Part shown: positions 7,411 through 14,264 of the stretch, piece after piece
Layout: the number at the start of each line of letters is the position of its first letter
Numbering within the stretch: the stretch's first letter is position 1
Assembly (NCBI GenBank): GCA_027314845.1
Contig: DAHVAA010000010.1
Location: 1-17,698 of the forward strand
Origin: Thermoplasmata archaeon
GTDB taxonomy: Archaea > Thermoplasmatota > Thermoplasmata > UBA184
Reading direction: 5' to 3'
Length of the DNA: 17,698 nt
The notes under the pieces: model-generated
What the model was told of the DNA's origin: nothing
The model's database searches: none
The model's input: the letters and a program-made list of their open reading frames with translations, nothing else
Made by a program: the position numbers and the translations under genes

Positions 7411-8279
7411 GACTTCCGGGCCTCGATCCGGGTCCGAGCCAGCGCCCGGGCGAACCCTTCGGGTGAGCCGACCGACCTCCACTCTCCGAACCGCGAGTCG
7501 AGTACGAAGGCGCTGACCCGACCACCGCTGTGGAGGAGCTCGCGGATCCCGTCGGTGAGCTCGAGCTCCTTCGGGCCATGCCGCCGGCGGTACCGTTCGA
7601 GGGCGGGGAAGATCGATGGGGCGAGCGCGTAGACGGCGGTCGCCGCCCAGTGGCTCCTCGGTGCGGACGGCTTTTCGACCATGTCGCGGACGTCGAGTCG
7701 GCGAACCCCGCGGTACGGACGGCCGAGCTTCCCTTCCACGACTCCGTAGCGTCGAGGGTCCTTCACGGCTCGAACGAGCAGGACTGCGTCCTGGCGGGCC
7801 TTGCGAAGGTACTCGCCCATCGTGGCGAGAAGAAACCCGCGCTGGGGCTCGATCAGGACCCCATCTCCCGCGTGCAACAGGAACGGGTGGCCCCGGGCCG
7901 AGCGGCGGGCGCGAAGCACGGCATCCCCGAAGCCCTCGGGACGGGGCTGCACGACGAAGGCGAAGCGCACGCCGCCGATCGTTTCGTAGAAGCGGCGGGT
8001 GTCGGTCAGTCGGTCCGCGTGGTCCCGGTGGCGCTCGAGGAAAACCGGGTCGACCGTGAAGTAGTTCTGAACGAACGCGACGTCCCGCGGCTGGGCGACC
8101 AGGGTGATCCGGTCCGTTCCCGCGCGGACGAGCGTCTCGACGATCAGGTGGGCGACCGGCTTCAGGACCGGCGTGCCTTCTTCGCCTCGGTCGTAGAGCG
8201 GGAGGAACTCCTTACGAAGCCCTCGGGACCAGGGTAACATGCGGGTCCCCTCGCCCGCGAGCGTGACCACGGCCTGCAT
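7401..8279 (-). CDS. galU: UTP-glucose-1-phosphate uridylyltransferase-like nucleotidyltransferase
   Basis: 292 residues, the usual GalU length. It should form an NDP-sugar, most likely UDP-glucose, from a sugar 1-phosphate and UTP. AGEGTRMLPWSRGLRKEFLPL (residues 8-28) is the nucleotide-binding loop plus the conserved Lys-Glu. GFGDAVLRA (117-125), HAGDGVLI with metal-binding Asp139, MVEKP (200-204) and GSPEGF follow. GalU usually has His where GFGDAV has Asp, so base or sugar preference could differ. The ATG lies 6 bases after the stop of the UDP-sulfoquinovose synthase gene without a strong ribosome-binding site, so the two are almost certainly translationally coupled. This supports a role in supplying UDP-glucose to that enzyme. 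TDP- or other sugar specificity remains possible. Confidence 0.87.
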   Translation of the reverse strand: MQAVVTLAGEGTRMLPWSRGLRKEFLPLYDRGEEGTPVLKPVAHLIVETLVRAGTDRITLVAQPRDVAFVQNYFTVDPVFLERHRDHADRLTDTRRFYETIGGVRFAFVVQPRPEGFGDAVLRARRSARGHPFLLHAGDGVLIEPQRGFLLATMGEYLRKARQDAVLLVRAVKDPRRYGVVEGKLGRPYRGVRRLDVRDMVEKPSAPRSHWAATAVYALAPSIFPALERYRRRHGPKELELTDGIRELLHSGGRVSAFVLDSRFGEWRSVGSPEGFARALARTRIEARKSPR

Positions 8280-8285
8280 CTTGGT

Positions 8286-9551
8286 TCAGGCCGTCGGGGA
8301 GCCGGCGGAGCTCGAGGGCGGAGGGGATTCGGAGGGGGGATGCGGCAGGGTCGGGGGACCCGCCGGGTGCCGGGCCGCGAGCAGCGGTCGGCTGTCGGCC
8401 ATCCGCCACTGGACGGTAGGGAGGACGACGTGCCGTCGCGCCTCCAGCCGCCGGCGGTATCGCCGCAGGTCGTGGAAGATCTCCCGAACGACCTCCTCGA
8501 GCTCCCGGGTCCGGTGATATCCGAGCGCGAGCAGGTGGTCGTGGAGCGGGTGATAGTAGTGTTGCTCGGCTTCGACCCGGGGGTCCGGAGGGTGCTCGAT
8601 CGTCGGCGATAGTCCGTTCTCCCGAGCGACGCGGGCGGTCAGGTCCGCGAGCTCGTTGACCGTGTACGCGGCGTCGAACTGATTGAAGACCCGATACTCC
8701 CCGGGGGACGGGGGATGCTCGAGGGCGATGGTGAGCGACTGCATCGAGTCCTCGAGCGCGATGAACCCCCGTTTCTGTTCACCACGTCCATACGGGGTGA
8801 GCGGAAGCCCGAGCACGGCCTGGGCGATGAATCGGTTGAGGGCCGTGCCCCAGGTTTCGTCGAAGTCGAAGCGGGTCAGGAGCCGGTCGTCCGTGATGTC
8901 GGGCGTCCGGATGCCGTAGAGGACCCCCTGCATCACGTCGGTCGCGCGGAGTCCCCAGATGCGTGTCGCGAACATCACATCGCCCGAGTCGAAGACCTTG
9001 CTCCAGTGGTACCACGACCCGGCCTGCCGAGGGAACGGCAGTCGGTCCTTGCGCCCGCGGAACTCGATGTCGAAGAACCCCTCGGGGATGTCGGTGTTCG
9101 GAGTCCCGTACTCGCCCATCGTCCCCATTTTGACGAGGTGGGCGTCCGGGCAGCACTCGCGCAGGGCGTAGAGGAGGTGGAGGGTACCGGTGAGGTTCTC
9201 GACCTGCGTCGCCACGGCATGGTGCACGTCGATCATCGAGTAGGGCGCGCTGCGCTGTTCCGCGAGGTGAACGACGGCGTCCGGGCGCTCCCGCGCCAGG
9301 ACGTCGCGGACGAAGTCCCAGTCGGAAAGGTCTCCCCGGTGGAAGCCGAGCTCCTTTCCGAGAACCTCGCGAACCGCTGCCTGTCGGCGGGGGAAGGACG
9401 GGATCGGGGTCGCCGACCAGCTCCCCACCTCGCGCACCCTTCGGCGGGTGGCGAAATTGTCGATCCCGACCACTTCGTGGCCCCGCTGGAGGAGGTGGAG
9501 AGCGAGAGGCCATCCGGAGTAGCCGTCGACGCCGGTGATGAGGACCTTCAT
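8286..9551 (-). CDS. agl3: UDP-sulfoquinovose synthase (SQD1/SqdB/Agl3 family)
   Basis: 421 residues. This NAD-dependent extended short-chain dehydrogenase converts UDP-glucose and sulfite to UDP-sulfoquinovose. It follows plant SQD1 closely throughout: GVDGYSGW (7-14, NAD-binding), AEQRSAPYSMID (97-108), and LVKMGTMGEYGTPNTDI (139-155) with catalytic Thr144 and Glu147. SWYHWSK (179-185) has catalytic Tyr181 and Lys185, and GTALNRF, YRVFNQF and PRVEAEQHYY follow. This sequence is specific to the sulfonated-sugar branch rather than to general epimerases. Archaeal Agl3 of Sulfolobus makes the sulfoquinovose of an N-glycan. The C-terminus carries about 40 extra Pro/Ser-rich residues beyond the SQD1 end. 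The ATG at 9551 has GGAG 4 bases upstream and box A about 35 bases upstream. It heads the sugar block. Confidence 0.95.
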   Translation of the reverse strand: MKVLITGVDGYSGWPLALHLLQRGHEVVGIDNFATRRRVREVGSWSATPIPSFPRRQAAVREVLGKELGFHRGDLSDWDFVRDVLARERPDAVVHLAEQRSAPYSMIDVHHAVATQVENLTGTLHLLYALRECCPDAHLVKMGTMGEYGTPNTDIPEGFFDIEFRGRKDRLPFPRQAGSWYHWSKVFDSGDVMFATRIWGLRATDVMQGVLYGIRTPDITDDRLLTRFDFDETWGTALNRFIAQAVLGLPLTPYGRGEQKRGFIALEDSMQSLTIALEHPPSPGEYRVFNQFDAAYTVNELADLTARVARENGLSPTIEHPPDPRVEAEQHYYHPLHDHLLALGYHRTRELEEVVREIFHDLRRYRRRLEARRHVVLPTVQWRMADSRPLLAARHPAGPPTLPHPPSESPPPSSSAGSPTA

Positions 9552-9582
9552 CGTGCTCCGGGTACCACAGAGGACAGTGGCG

Positions 9583-9588
9583 CTTAAG
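9583..9588. promoter_or_regulatory. Palindromic box A in the divergent agl3 / PAC2 promoter region
   Basis: CTTAAG lies about 35 bases upstream of the UDP-sulfoquinovose synthase ATG (minus strand). It is also about 36 bases upstream of the first possible PAC2 start at 9621 (plus strand). Being palindromic it could seat TBP for either gene. For the minus-strand gene the spacing gives a short leader containing GGAG. Confidence 0.5.
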
Positions 9589-9620
9589 GGTCGCGCGCCG
9601 CAGAGCCACTCGTTCGCGGA

Positions 9621-10463
9621 ATGACCAAAGCGGTATCAACGCGAGGTAGCTGGGTTCAAGGTCCCACGAGGGGTCGAGGGTCCATGGCGGGACCAGCGGA
9701 GCTGCACATCGTCGACACCCGGGAGGAGTCCCTCAAGGGTGCGATGATGGTCGTCGGGTTCCCGACCCATGGCCTTGTCGGGTCGGTCGCCGCGTCCTAC
9801 CTCGTCCACTCCCTCGACATGAGCTTGGTCGCCTACATGGTCAGCGAGGAGTTCCCCCCGACCGTGATCATGGAGGAGGGGATCGTCAACGCACCTGTTC
9901 GCTTCTACGCGAGCAAGCTGGTCTGCGGCGTCGATCGTTCCTGCGATCAGATCGTCGTGATCATGTCGGACATCCAGCCACCGGTCTCGATACTCAACTC
10001 GCTCGGTCGCGCGCTCCTGGATTGGGCGGAGTCCAAGGGGATCCAGCTCGTGGTCGCCGTCGAGGGGCAGCCGATGGAGAACGAGACCTTCGGGGACGCG
10101 CGGGTCGTCGCGATGGCCAACCGGGCCGCCGCGCCCTTGCTCGAGAAGTACCGATTTGCGGCGGCGAACGGCGTGATGACGGGCCTCGCGGGCGGGCTGC
10201 TCCTCAGCGCGATCGGGCGGACGACCCCGGTCCTCTGTCTGATCGCGCAGGCGCACAAGGACTACCCGGACGCCCGAGCGGCCGCCAAGGTCATCGAGAC
10301 GATCAACCCGCTCGTGCCGCTGCTCGTGCTCGACACCAAACCGCTGAGGGAGAAGGCGAGAGAGATCGAGTCCGAGGTGCGCAAGACCCTCGCTCAGACG
10401 CGGGAGTCGATGTCCAGCATGCAAGCGGCCGAACCCGAAGGGCCGGGTGAGATGTATCGCTGA
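9621..10463 (+). CDS. PAC2-family proteasome assembly chaperone (PbaA/PbaB-like) with C-terminal HbYX motif
   Basis: 280 residues from the ATG at 9621, or 259 from the ATG at 9684. The latter has GAGGG just upstream and removes a low-homology leader, so it is the likelier true start. The fold signature is MVVGFPTHGLVGSVAASYL near the start, then EEFPPTVIMEEGIVNAPVRFY, the IVVIMSDIQPP strand and GLAGGLLL. This is the PAC2/COG2047 family, related to eukaryotic PAC1/PAC2 and archaeal PbaA/PbaB. These help assemble, or dock on, 20S proteasome alpha rings. The last three residues are Met-Tyr-Arg, a hydrophobic-Tyr-any (HbYX) tail, the motif that inserts between proteasome alpha subunits. A charged, probably helical segment (about the last 40 residues) leads to the tail. 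It overlaps the GNAT gene by 17 bases. Confidence 0.9.
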   Translation: MTKAVSTRGSWVQGPTRGRGSMAGPAELHIVDTREESLKGAMMVVGFPTHGLVGSVAASYLVHSLDMSLVAYMVSEEFPPTVIMEEGIVNAPVRFYASKLVCGVDRSCDQIVVIMSDIQPPVSILNSLGRALLDWAESKGIQLVVAVEGQPMENETFGDARVVAMANRAAAPLLEKYRFAAANGVMTGLAGGLLLSAIGRTTPVLCLIAQAHKDYPDARAAAKVIETINPLVPLLVLDTKPLREKAREIESEVRKTLAQTRESMSSMQAAEPEGPGEMYR

Positions 10464-10953
10464 CACGGCCCCGAACCCGACGTCCTCCTTCATCCCGGAG
10501 ACTCGGCCGCACGTGACCTTGCGAGGGTTCCTTCTCTCTGACGTGCCGTACATCGCGGCGATCGTGGCCGAGGCGCTCCACGAGCATTACGACCCTTCGC
10601 TCTACGGGTCGCTCAGTAACGAGTGGCCCGACGGGTTCCTCATCGCGGCGGACCCGAGGGACGTACCGGTCGGGTTCCTCCTGGGCGTGAGCCAGGTCGA
10701 GCGCGAGGCCCGCATCCTGATGTTCGCGGTCGACCGTCCGCATCGGACGCAGGGGGTAGGTGCGTTGCTCATGTCGACGTTCCTCGACCGTTGCCGCGCC
10801 CGCGCGTTCCGCCGAACGACGCTCGAGGTCCGGGTCTCGAACGCGACCGCGATCCGCTTCTACACGAGGTACCAATTCTCGGTGATCGACCTCCTGCGCG
10901 CCTACTACTCGGACGGCGAGAACGGCTATCAAATGGCGCGCGAGCTTCCGTAG
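10447..10953 (+). CDS. GNAT-family N-acetyltransferase
   Basis: 168 residues from GTG 10447, which lies inside the last codons of the PAC2 gene. An internal GTG at 10513 (146 residues) is equally plausible, because the conserved domain begins there (VTLRGFLLSDVP). The acetyl-CoA-binding motif is ILMFAVDRPHRTQGVGALLM, with the QGVGA pyrophosphate loop. TTLEVRVSNATAIRFYTRYQF is the usual last strand-helix pair of RimI-like enzymes. It should transfer an acetyl group from acetyl-CoA to an amine, perhaps a protein N-terminus or a small molecule. The target cannot be told. Overlap with the PAC2 gene suggests one transcript and possibly a link to protein modification or turnover. Confidence 0.86.
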   Translation: MRCIADTAPNPTSSFIPETRPHVTLRGFLLSDVPYIAAIVAEALHEHYDPSLYGSLSNEWPDGFLIAADPRDVPVGFLLGVSQVEREARILMFAVDRPHRTQGVGALLMSTFLDRCRARAFRRTTLEVRVSNATAIRFYTRYQFSVIDLLRAYYSDGENGYQMARELP

Positions 10954-10981
10954 ACATCCGGGCTTTCGGGACCCGCAGCCG

Positions 10982-10987
10982 CTAAAG
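10982..10987 (+). promoter_or_regulatory. Box A upstream of the CBS-HPF gene
   Basis: CTAAAG is centred about 27 bases before the ATG at 11011. At the standard box A-to-start distance, transcription would begin at or next to the ATG, predicting a leaderless mRNA. No Shine-Dalgarno sequence of note precedes this ATG. Confidence 0.5.
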
Positions 10988-11010
10988 CCTCCCTCACGGG
11001 TGGCGGGCGC

Positions 11011-12264
11011 ATGGCTCCTGCATGGCCCTCGGCCGCCGACCTGATGACGGCTCGGCCGGTCACCCTCTCGCCCGAGGCCCCGATATCGCAAGCACTCGGC
11101 CTGATGCGGACCCGGGGGTTCCATGAGATCCCCGTCCTCCGCCGGGGTCGTTTGATCGGCATGGTGACGTTCGAATCGATCGCGCGTCGCTCGAGCCGCT
11201 CGCTCTCGACCAAGGTCGAGCATCTCCTCGTTCTTCCCCCGCTGGTCACCCCGAGCACTCCGTTCCCCGAGCTCGCCGAGCAGCTCCTCGCGACCGGGCT
11301 ACGGGCGGCCCCGGTCGTGGGCCGACGCGGAGAGCTCCTCGGTATCGTGAGCCGCAGCGACCTCGTTCGAGCGCTCCCGAGCCTCGCGGCCCTGCTGACG
11401 GGCGAGCCACCGAGCGTCGAATCCCTGGCGACCTCCGCGACGGAAGGCGTGCGCGAGGACGAGCTCTGCCGCAACCTCTTCGGACGCTTGCGCATCCTCG
11501 AAGAGCACCCGCTCCCCGTGGTCGACCGCAAGGGTCGGCTGGTCGGAGCGGTCGGGGTGGCGGACCTGGGCAAGGTGCTGTGGAAGCCGCTCGTGGGCGG
11601 AAAGCGGGACGCGCGGGCCGCCCGCTCCTCGCTCGAGGTCAAGGTCGGGTCGATCATGCGGTCGCCACCCGTCACGGTCCCGGCGGGCAGCTCCTGGCTC
11701 GACGCGGCGCGGAAGATGGCCGAGGAGAACGTCTCGAGCGTCTTCGTCGTGGAAGAGCGTCGCGCGGCGGCTGTGCTCGCCCAGGCCGACCTGCTCAACT
11801 TTGTCGTCGGCCGCGCGCGACGCCGACCGTCGAAGGCGCGCGTGGAGGACGTCTATGTCGAGATCACTGGGCTGCGGGGCTCCGGGGACCCCGCGCTCTT
11901 CGCGGAGATCGACAACGTGGTGGCGCGTGGCCTTCGACGCGTGGCTCGGTACGTCCAGCCGTCGCTCCTATCGCTCCATTTCGCCCCCCACTCGACCCAC
12001 CGGACGAGCGACCTCACGGTCGAGGCGCGGCTGCACACCAACCAGGGGATCTTCTACGCCTCCCACACGGGCTGGAACCTGCTCGCCGGGGTCGCGGGGC
12101 TCCTGGAGGAGCTCGCCGGCCAGACCCGCCGGGTGCGCGAGACCCGAGGTCGACGGCGACCCCGCACCGCGGCGCTGGTCGAGTCCGACTACAGTTCGAG
12201 CGGTGACCCCGACCTCGAGCGTCGCCTGCGAGCCGCCACCGGGGCCGACGAAGAAGAGGAATAA
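11011..12264 (+). CDS. Four-CBS-domain protein fused to a C-terminal HPF/RaiA-like ribosome-binding domain
   Basis: 417 residues. Four CBS repeats lie at about 9-60, 68-128, 136-192 and 210-268, each with the typical P-V-V/IPV strand and G-x-V/LxGxV/I turn. They form two Bateman modules that commonly bind adenine nucleotides. Residues about 280-377 (VYVEITG...AEIDNVVARGLRRVARYV...LTVEARLHTNQGIFYASH...LLEELAGQTRRV) follow the beta-alpha-beta-beta-beta-alpha pattern of the S30AE/HPF/RaiA fold, which inactivates idle ribosomes. A basic stretch (TRGRRRPRT) and an acidic tail (GADEEEE) end the protein. I infer a nucleotide-sensing ribosome hibernation or translation regulator. NAC follows 31 bases downstream, in keeping with a ribosome-linked role. 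The HPF-like call rests on pattern, not on a search. Confidence 0.82.
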   Translation: MAPAWPSAADLMTARPVTLSPEAPISQALGLMRTRGFHEIPVLRRGRLIGMVTFESIARRSSRSLSTKVEHLLVLPPLVTPSTPFPELAEQLLATGLRAAPVVGRRGELLGIVSRSDLVRALPSLAALLTGEPPSVESLATSATEGVREDELCRNLFGRLRILEEHPLPVVDRKGRLVGAVGVADLGKVLWKPLVGGKRDARAARSSLEVKVGSIMRSPPVTVPAGSSWLDAARKMAEENVSSVFVVEERRAAAVLAQADLLNFVVGRARRRPSKARVEDVYVEITGLRGSGDPALFAEIDNVVARGLRRVARYVQPSLLSLHFAPHSTHRTSDLTVEARLHTNQGIFYASHTGWNLLAGVAGLLEELAGQTRRVRETRGRRRPRTAALVESDYSSSGDPDLERRLRAATGADEEEE

Positions 12265-12295
12265 CCCCGGAACTCTTCCGGTCGGAGCGACGACC

Positions 12296-12703
12296 ATGAT
12301 CCCCGGCGGACCACGGAACCAGCGCCAGATGGAGAGGATGATGCGCCGCCTCGGGATGAAGTCCGAGGAGCTTCCGGACGTGGACGAGGTCATCGTCCGC
12401 ACCCGGACCCAGGAGCACGTGTTTCGGGGACCGGAAGTGACGGTCCTCACCATTCAGGGCGTCCGAACCTACCAGGTCGTTGGCACTCCGGAAGTGAGGC
12501 CCCGGACGACCGGGGGGACCGTCGCACCTGGGTCGGCATCCACTTCGGTCGCCCCCTCCGCGCCGACCGGCCCCCCCGAAGAGGACATCCGTCTCGTGAT
12601 GGAGCAGGCGAACGTCTCGCGTGAGGAGGCGGTCGAGGCGCTCTTCCAGAGCGGCGGAGCACCGGCCGAGGCGATCCTGCGGATCCTTAGCCGGGGCGGC
12701 TAG
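12296..12703 (+). CDS. nac: Archaeal nascent polypeptide-associated complex protein (NAC alpha-type)
   Basis: 135 residues. The N-terminus (MIPGGPRNQRQMERMMRRLGM) is the basic ribosome-binding helix of archaeal NAC. Residues about 31-63 (EVIVRT...FRGPEVTVL...GVRTYQVVG) form the NAC beta-barrel half through which it homodimerises. A low-complexity Gly/Thr/Ser/Pro linker (about 64-92) leads to a C-terminal UBA domain (EEDIRLVMEQANVSREEAVEALF...AEAILRIL). It binds nascent chains at the ribosome exit site. The ATG at 12296 is chosen because GGAG sits 8 bases upstream and homology begins there. The linker is longer than in the compact family members I know. The stop TAG shares a base with the GTG of the Nudix gene (TAGTG). 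Confidence 0.96.
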   Translation: MIPGGPRNQRQMERMMRRLGMKSEELPDVDEVIVRTRTQEHVFRGPEVTVLTIQGVRTYQVVGTPEVRPRTTGGTVAPGSASTSVAPSAPTGPPEEDIRLVMEQANVSREEAVEALFQSGGAPAEAILRILSRGG

Positions 12704-13149
12704 TGGAGACCACGGGGGAGCGGATCGACCGGGAGTGTGTCGAAGGCTACCTCTTCGCGCAGCCCCCGATCCGATTGCTCCTGTTCCGACGCCCGCCGGC
12801 CCGGGGACGGATCTGGGTTCCGATCAGCGGAAAAGTCGATTCCGGGGACGCCAGCCTCGAGGGGGCGCTGCGTCGCGAGCTTTTGGAGGAGACCGGCCTC
12901 ACCGACCCGCTGCGGATCCTGCCGCTCGACTGGCACGTGCCGTTCCGTGCCGACAACGGGGAGACCTGGCGCCTTCACGCCTACGCGGTCGAGGTACCCG
13001 CTTCTTTCCGCCCGCAGCTGAGCTCAGAGCACGAGGCGGCCGAATGGGTCGCCCCGGAGGAGGCGGTCCGTCGGCTACACTTCCCGGACAATCGGCAGGC
13101 GGTGGCGCGGCTCCTCGAACGGGTCGGAAGCTCCTCCCCAAACGTTTAG
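12703..13149 (+). CDS. Nudix hydrolase
   Basis: 148 residues, GTG start overlapping the NAC stop by one base. The Nudix helix reads GALRRELLEETGL, with the metal-binding REL-x-EE-x-GL core, preceded by IWVPISGKVDSGDASLE. Compared with the canonical G-x5-E-x7-REU-x-EE-x-GU box, the acidic residue after the glycine loop is Asp and the loop to REL is one residue longer. The WVPISGKVDSG segment resembles NudB/MutT-type nucleotide pyrophosphatases. It should cleave a nucleoside diphosphate linked to another group X; the substrate is not determinable. Translational coupling to NAC and promoter-like sequence for dph2 near its 3' end place it mid-operon. Confidence 0.88.
   Translation: METTGERIDRECVEGYLFAQPPIRLLLFRRPPARGRIWVPISGKVDSGDASLEGALRRELLEETGLTDPLRILPLDWHVPFRADNGETWRLHAYAVEVPASFRPQLSSEHEAAEWVAPEEAVRRLHFPDNRQAVARLLERVGSSSPNV
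13144..13149 (+). promoter_or_regulatory. Possible internal box A before dph2
   Basis: GTTTAG lies about 33 bases before the dph2 ATG and overlaps the Nudix stop codon. It is the only AT-rich hexamer in this stretch and could drive separate expression of dph2. Sequence evidence is modest. Confidence 0.35.
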
Positions 13150-13178
13150 CGCGCCCCGCCGCTGGTTCGGACCACGGG

Positions 13179-14216
13179 ATGTCGCAGCTGCCTACGTCCG
13201 TACCCGGCGCCGAACCCCCCACCTTCGTATTCCCTGAGGTGGGCCCCGAGCTGTTCGCCGCCCTGGCCTCGGCCCGGCCGCAGCGGATCGTACTCCAGGT
13301 TCCCGCCGGGCTCATCCGCAACGCCCACGAGCTCGCGTCTCGCCTTCGCGAAGAGGTCGGCGTTCCGGTTGTGCTCGCCACCCGTCCTTGCTTTGGCGCC
13401 TGCGACTTCCCTTCGCGCGATGAGGCGCCGCGGGCGGACGTCGCGGTCGTCCTCGGCCACGCTCCGATACCGAACGTCCCTCTGTCCCGACCCACCTACT
13501 TCGTCGAGATGCGAGAGCCCAGCGGCGACCCGGTAGCGCTCGCCGGCACGCTCGCCGACTCCTCCATCCCTCGCCACCTCGGGGTCGTCTTCTCCGTGCA
13601 GCACCTCCCGCTCGCCGGTTCCCTCTCCGCGGCGCTCGCCGGCCGCGGCTTCGACGTCCATCTCGGGCGGGGCGACCGTCGGCTCGCGTATGCCGCCCAG
13701 GCGCTCGGCTGCAACTACACGAGCGCGGAAGCGGTCGAGAAGGAGGTGGAGGCGTTCCTGTTCGTCGGCACGGGCCGCTTCCATCCGCTGGGGCTCGCGC
13801 TGGCGGTCGACCGACCGGTCTGGGCGCTCGATCCCCTGCAGAACCTGCTCACCGACCCCATCGATCGTGGCGCGCTCGTCCGGCGGCGCCAGCTCGTCGT
13901 GGCCTCGGTGCGTGACGCTCGCCGATGGGGAATCCTCGTCTCGACCTTCGCGGGCCAGAATCGGACCCCGACCGCGCTCGCGCTGCAGGAGCGGGCCCGC
14001 GCCCGCGGCCGCGAGGCCGAGCTCCTCCTCTTCGACCGCCTCGACCCGCGGGACCTCGAGGGCCGGAACCTCGACGCCTACGTCAACACGGCCTGTCCCC
14101 GGATCGCGCTCGACGACGGTCCGAACTACCCGAAGCCGATGCTCACTCCGCCCGAGTTCTTGATGGCGCTGGGAGAGCTTCCGCTTGAGCCGTACCGGTT
14201 CGATACGTACCACTGA
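13179..14216 (+). CDS. dph2: Diphthamide biosynthesis enzyme Dph2 (2-(3-amino-3-carboxypropyl)histidine synthase)
   Basis: 345 residues. This radical-SAM-like iron-sulfur enzyme uses S-adenosylmethionine to add a 3-amino-3-carboxypropyl group to the diphthamide histidine of elongation factor 2, the first step of diphthamide synthesis. The three widely spaced cluster-binding cysteines of the family are present: Cys75 in CFGACD, Cys178 in LGCNYTS and Cys306 in NTACPRIALDD. Other family segments are LQVPAGLI near the N-terminus, GTGRFHPLG, ISTF-like LVSTFAGQN, and DGPNYPKPMLTPPEFL near the end. The ATG at 13179 is chosen from homology; the open frame runs far upstream only as a shadow of the Nudix gene. 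It is 29 bases downstream of the Nudix gene. The archaeal enzyme works as a homodimer. Confidence 0.95.
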   Translation: MSQLPTSVPGAEPPTFVFPEVGPELFAALASARPQRIVLQVPAGLIRNAHELASRLREEVGVPVVLATRPCFGACDFPSRDEAPRADVAVVLGHAPIPNVPLSRPTYFVEMREPSGDPVALAGTLADSSIPRHLGVVFSVQHLPLAGSLSAALAGRGFDVHLGRGDRRLAYAAQALGCNYTSAEAVEKEVEAFLFVGTGRFHPLGLALAVDRPVWALDPLQNLLTDPIDRGALVRRRQLVVASVRDARRWGILVSTFAGQNRTPTALALQERARARGREAELLLFDRLDPRDLEGRNLDAYVNTACPRIALDDGPNYPKPMLTPPEFLMALGELPLEPYRFDTYH

Positions 14217-14243
14217 CCTCGGTCACCGTAAGGGCGATGAGCC

Positions 14244-14257
14244 GGGAGCGCGCTCCC
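14244..14257. repeat. 14-base perfect inverted repeat between dph2 and the DUF131 gene
   Basis: GGGAGCG-CGCTCCC is a perfect palindrome with no loop, placed 27 bases after the dph2 stop and 7 bases before the DUF131 ATG. It could be a protein-binding operator or could affect ribosome access. Such short GC palindromes also arise by chance here. Confidence 0.35.
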
Positions 14258-14264
14258 TCCCGCG

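Noticed and set aside
5354..7516. 720-codon open frame on the plus strand
   Set aside because: It is antisense to the glycosyltransferase and M20 genes, whose motifs are unmistakable. The Arg/Asp/Glu-rich translation has no domain and is typical of antisense frames in GC-rich DNA.
9533..9540. GTGATGA resembling a C box of an archaeal C/D guide RNA
   Set aside because: It lies inside the UDP-sulfoquinovose synthase coding sequence, and I saw no correctly spaced D, C' and D' boxes.
9640..9675. T-arm-like string (GGGTTCAAGGTCCC) suggesting a tRNA remnant
   Set aside because: No matching acceptor or anticodon stem is found around it, and it lies in the probable PAC2 leader. Treated as chance.
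12621..13178. N-terminal extension of dph2 through the Nudix gene
   Set aside because: The 186 extra codons lie over the Nudix gene in another frame and have low-complexity composition. Dph2 homology begins near the ATG at 13179.
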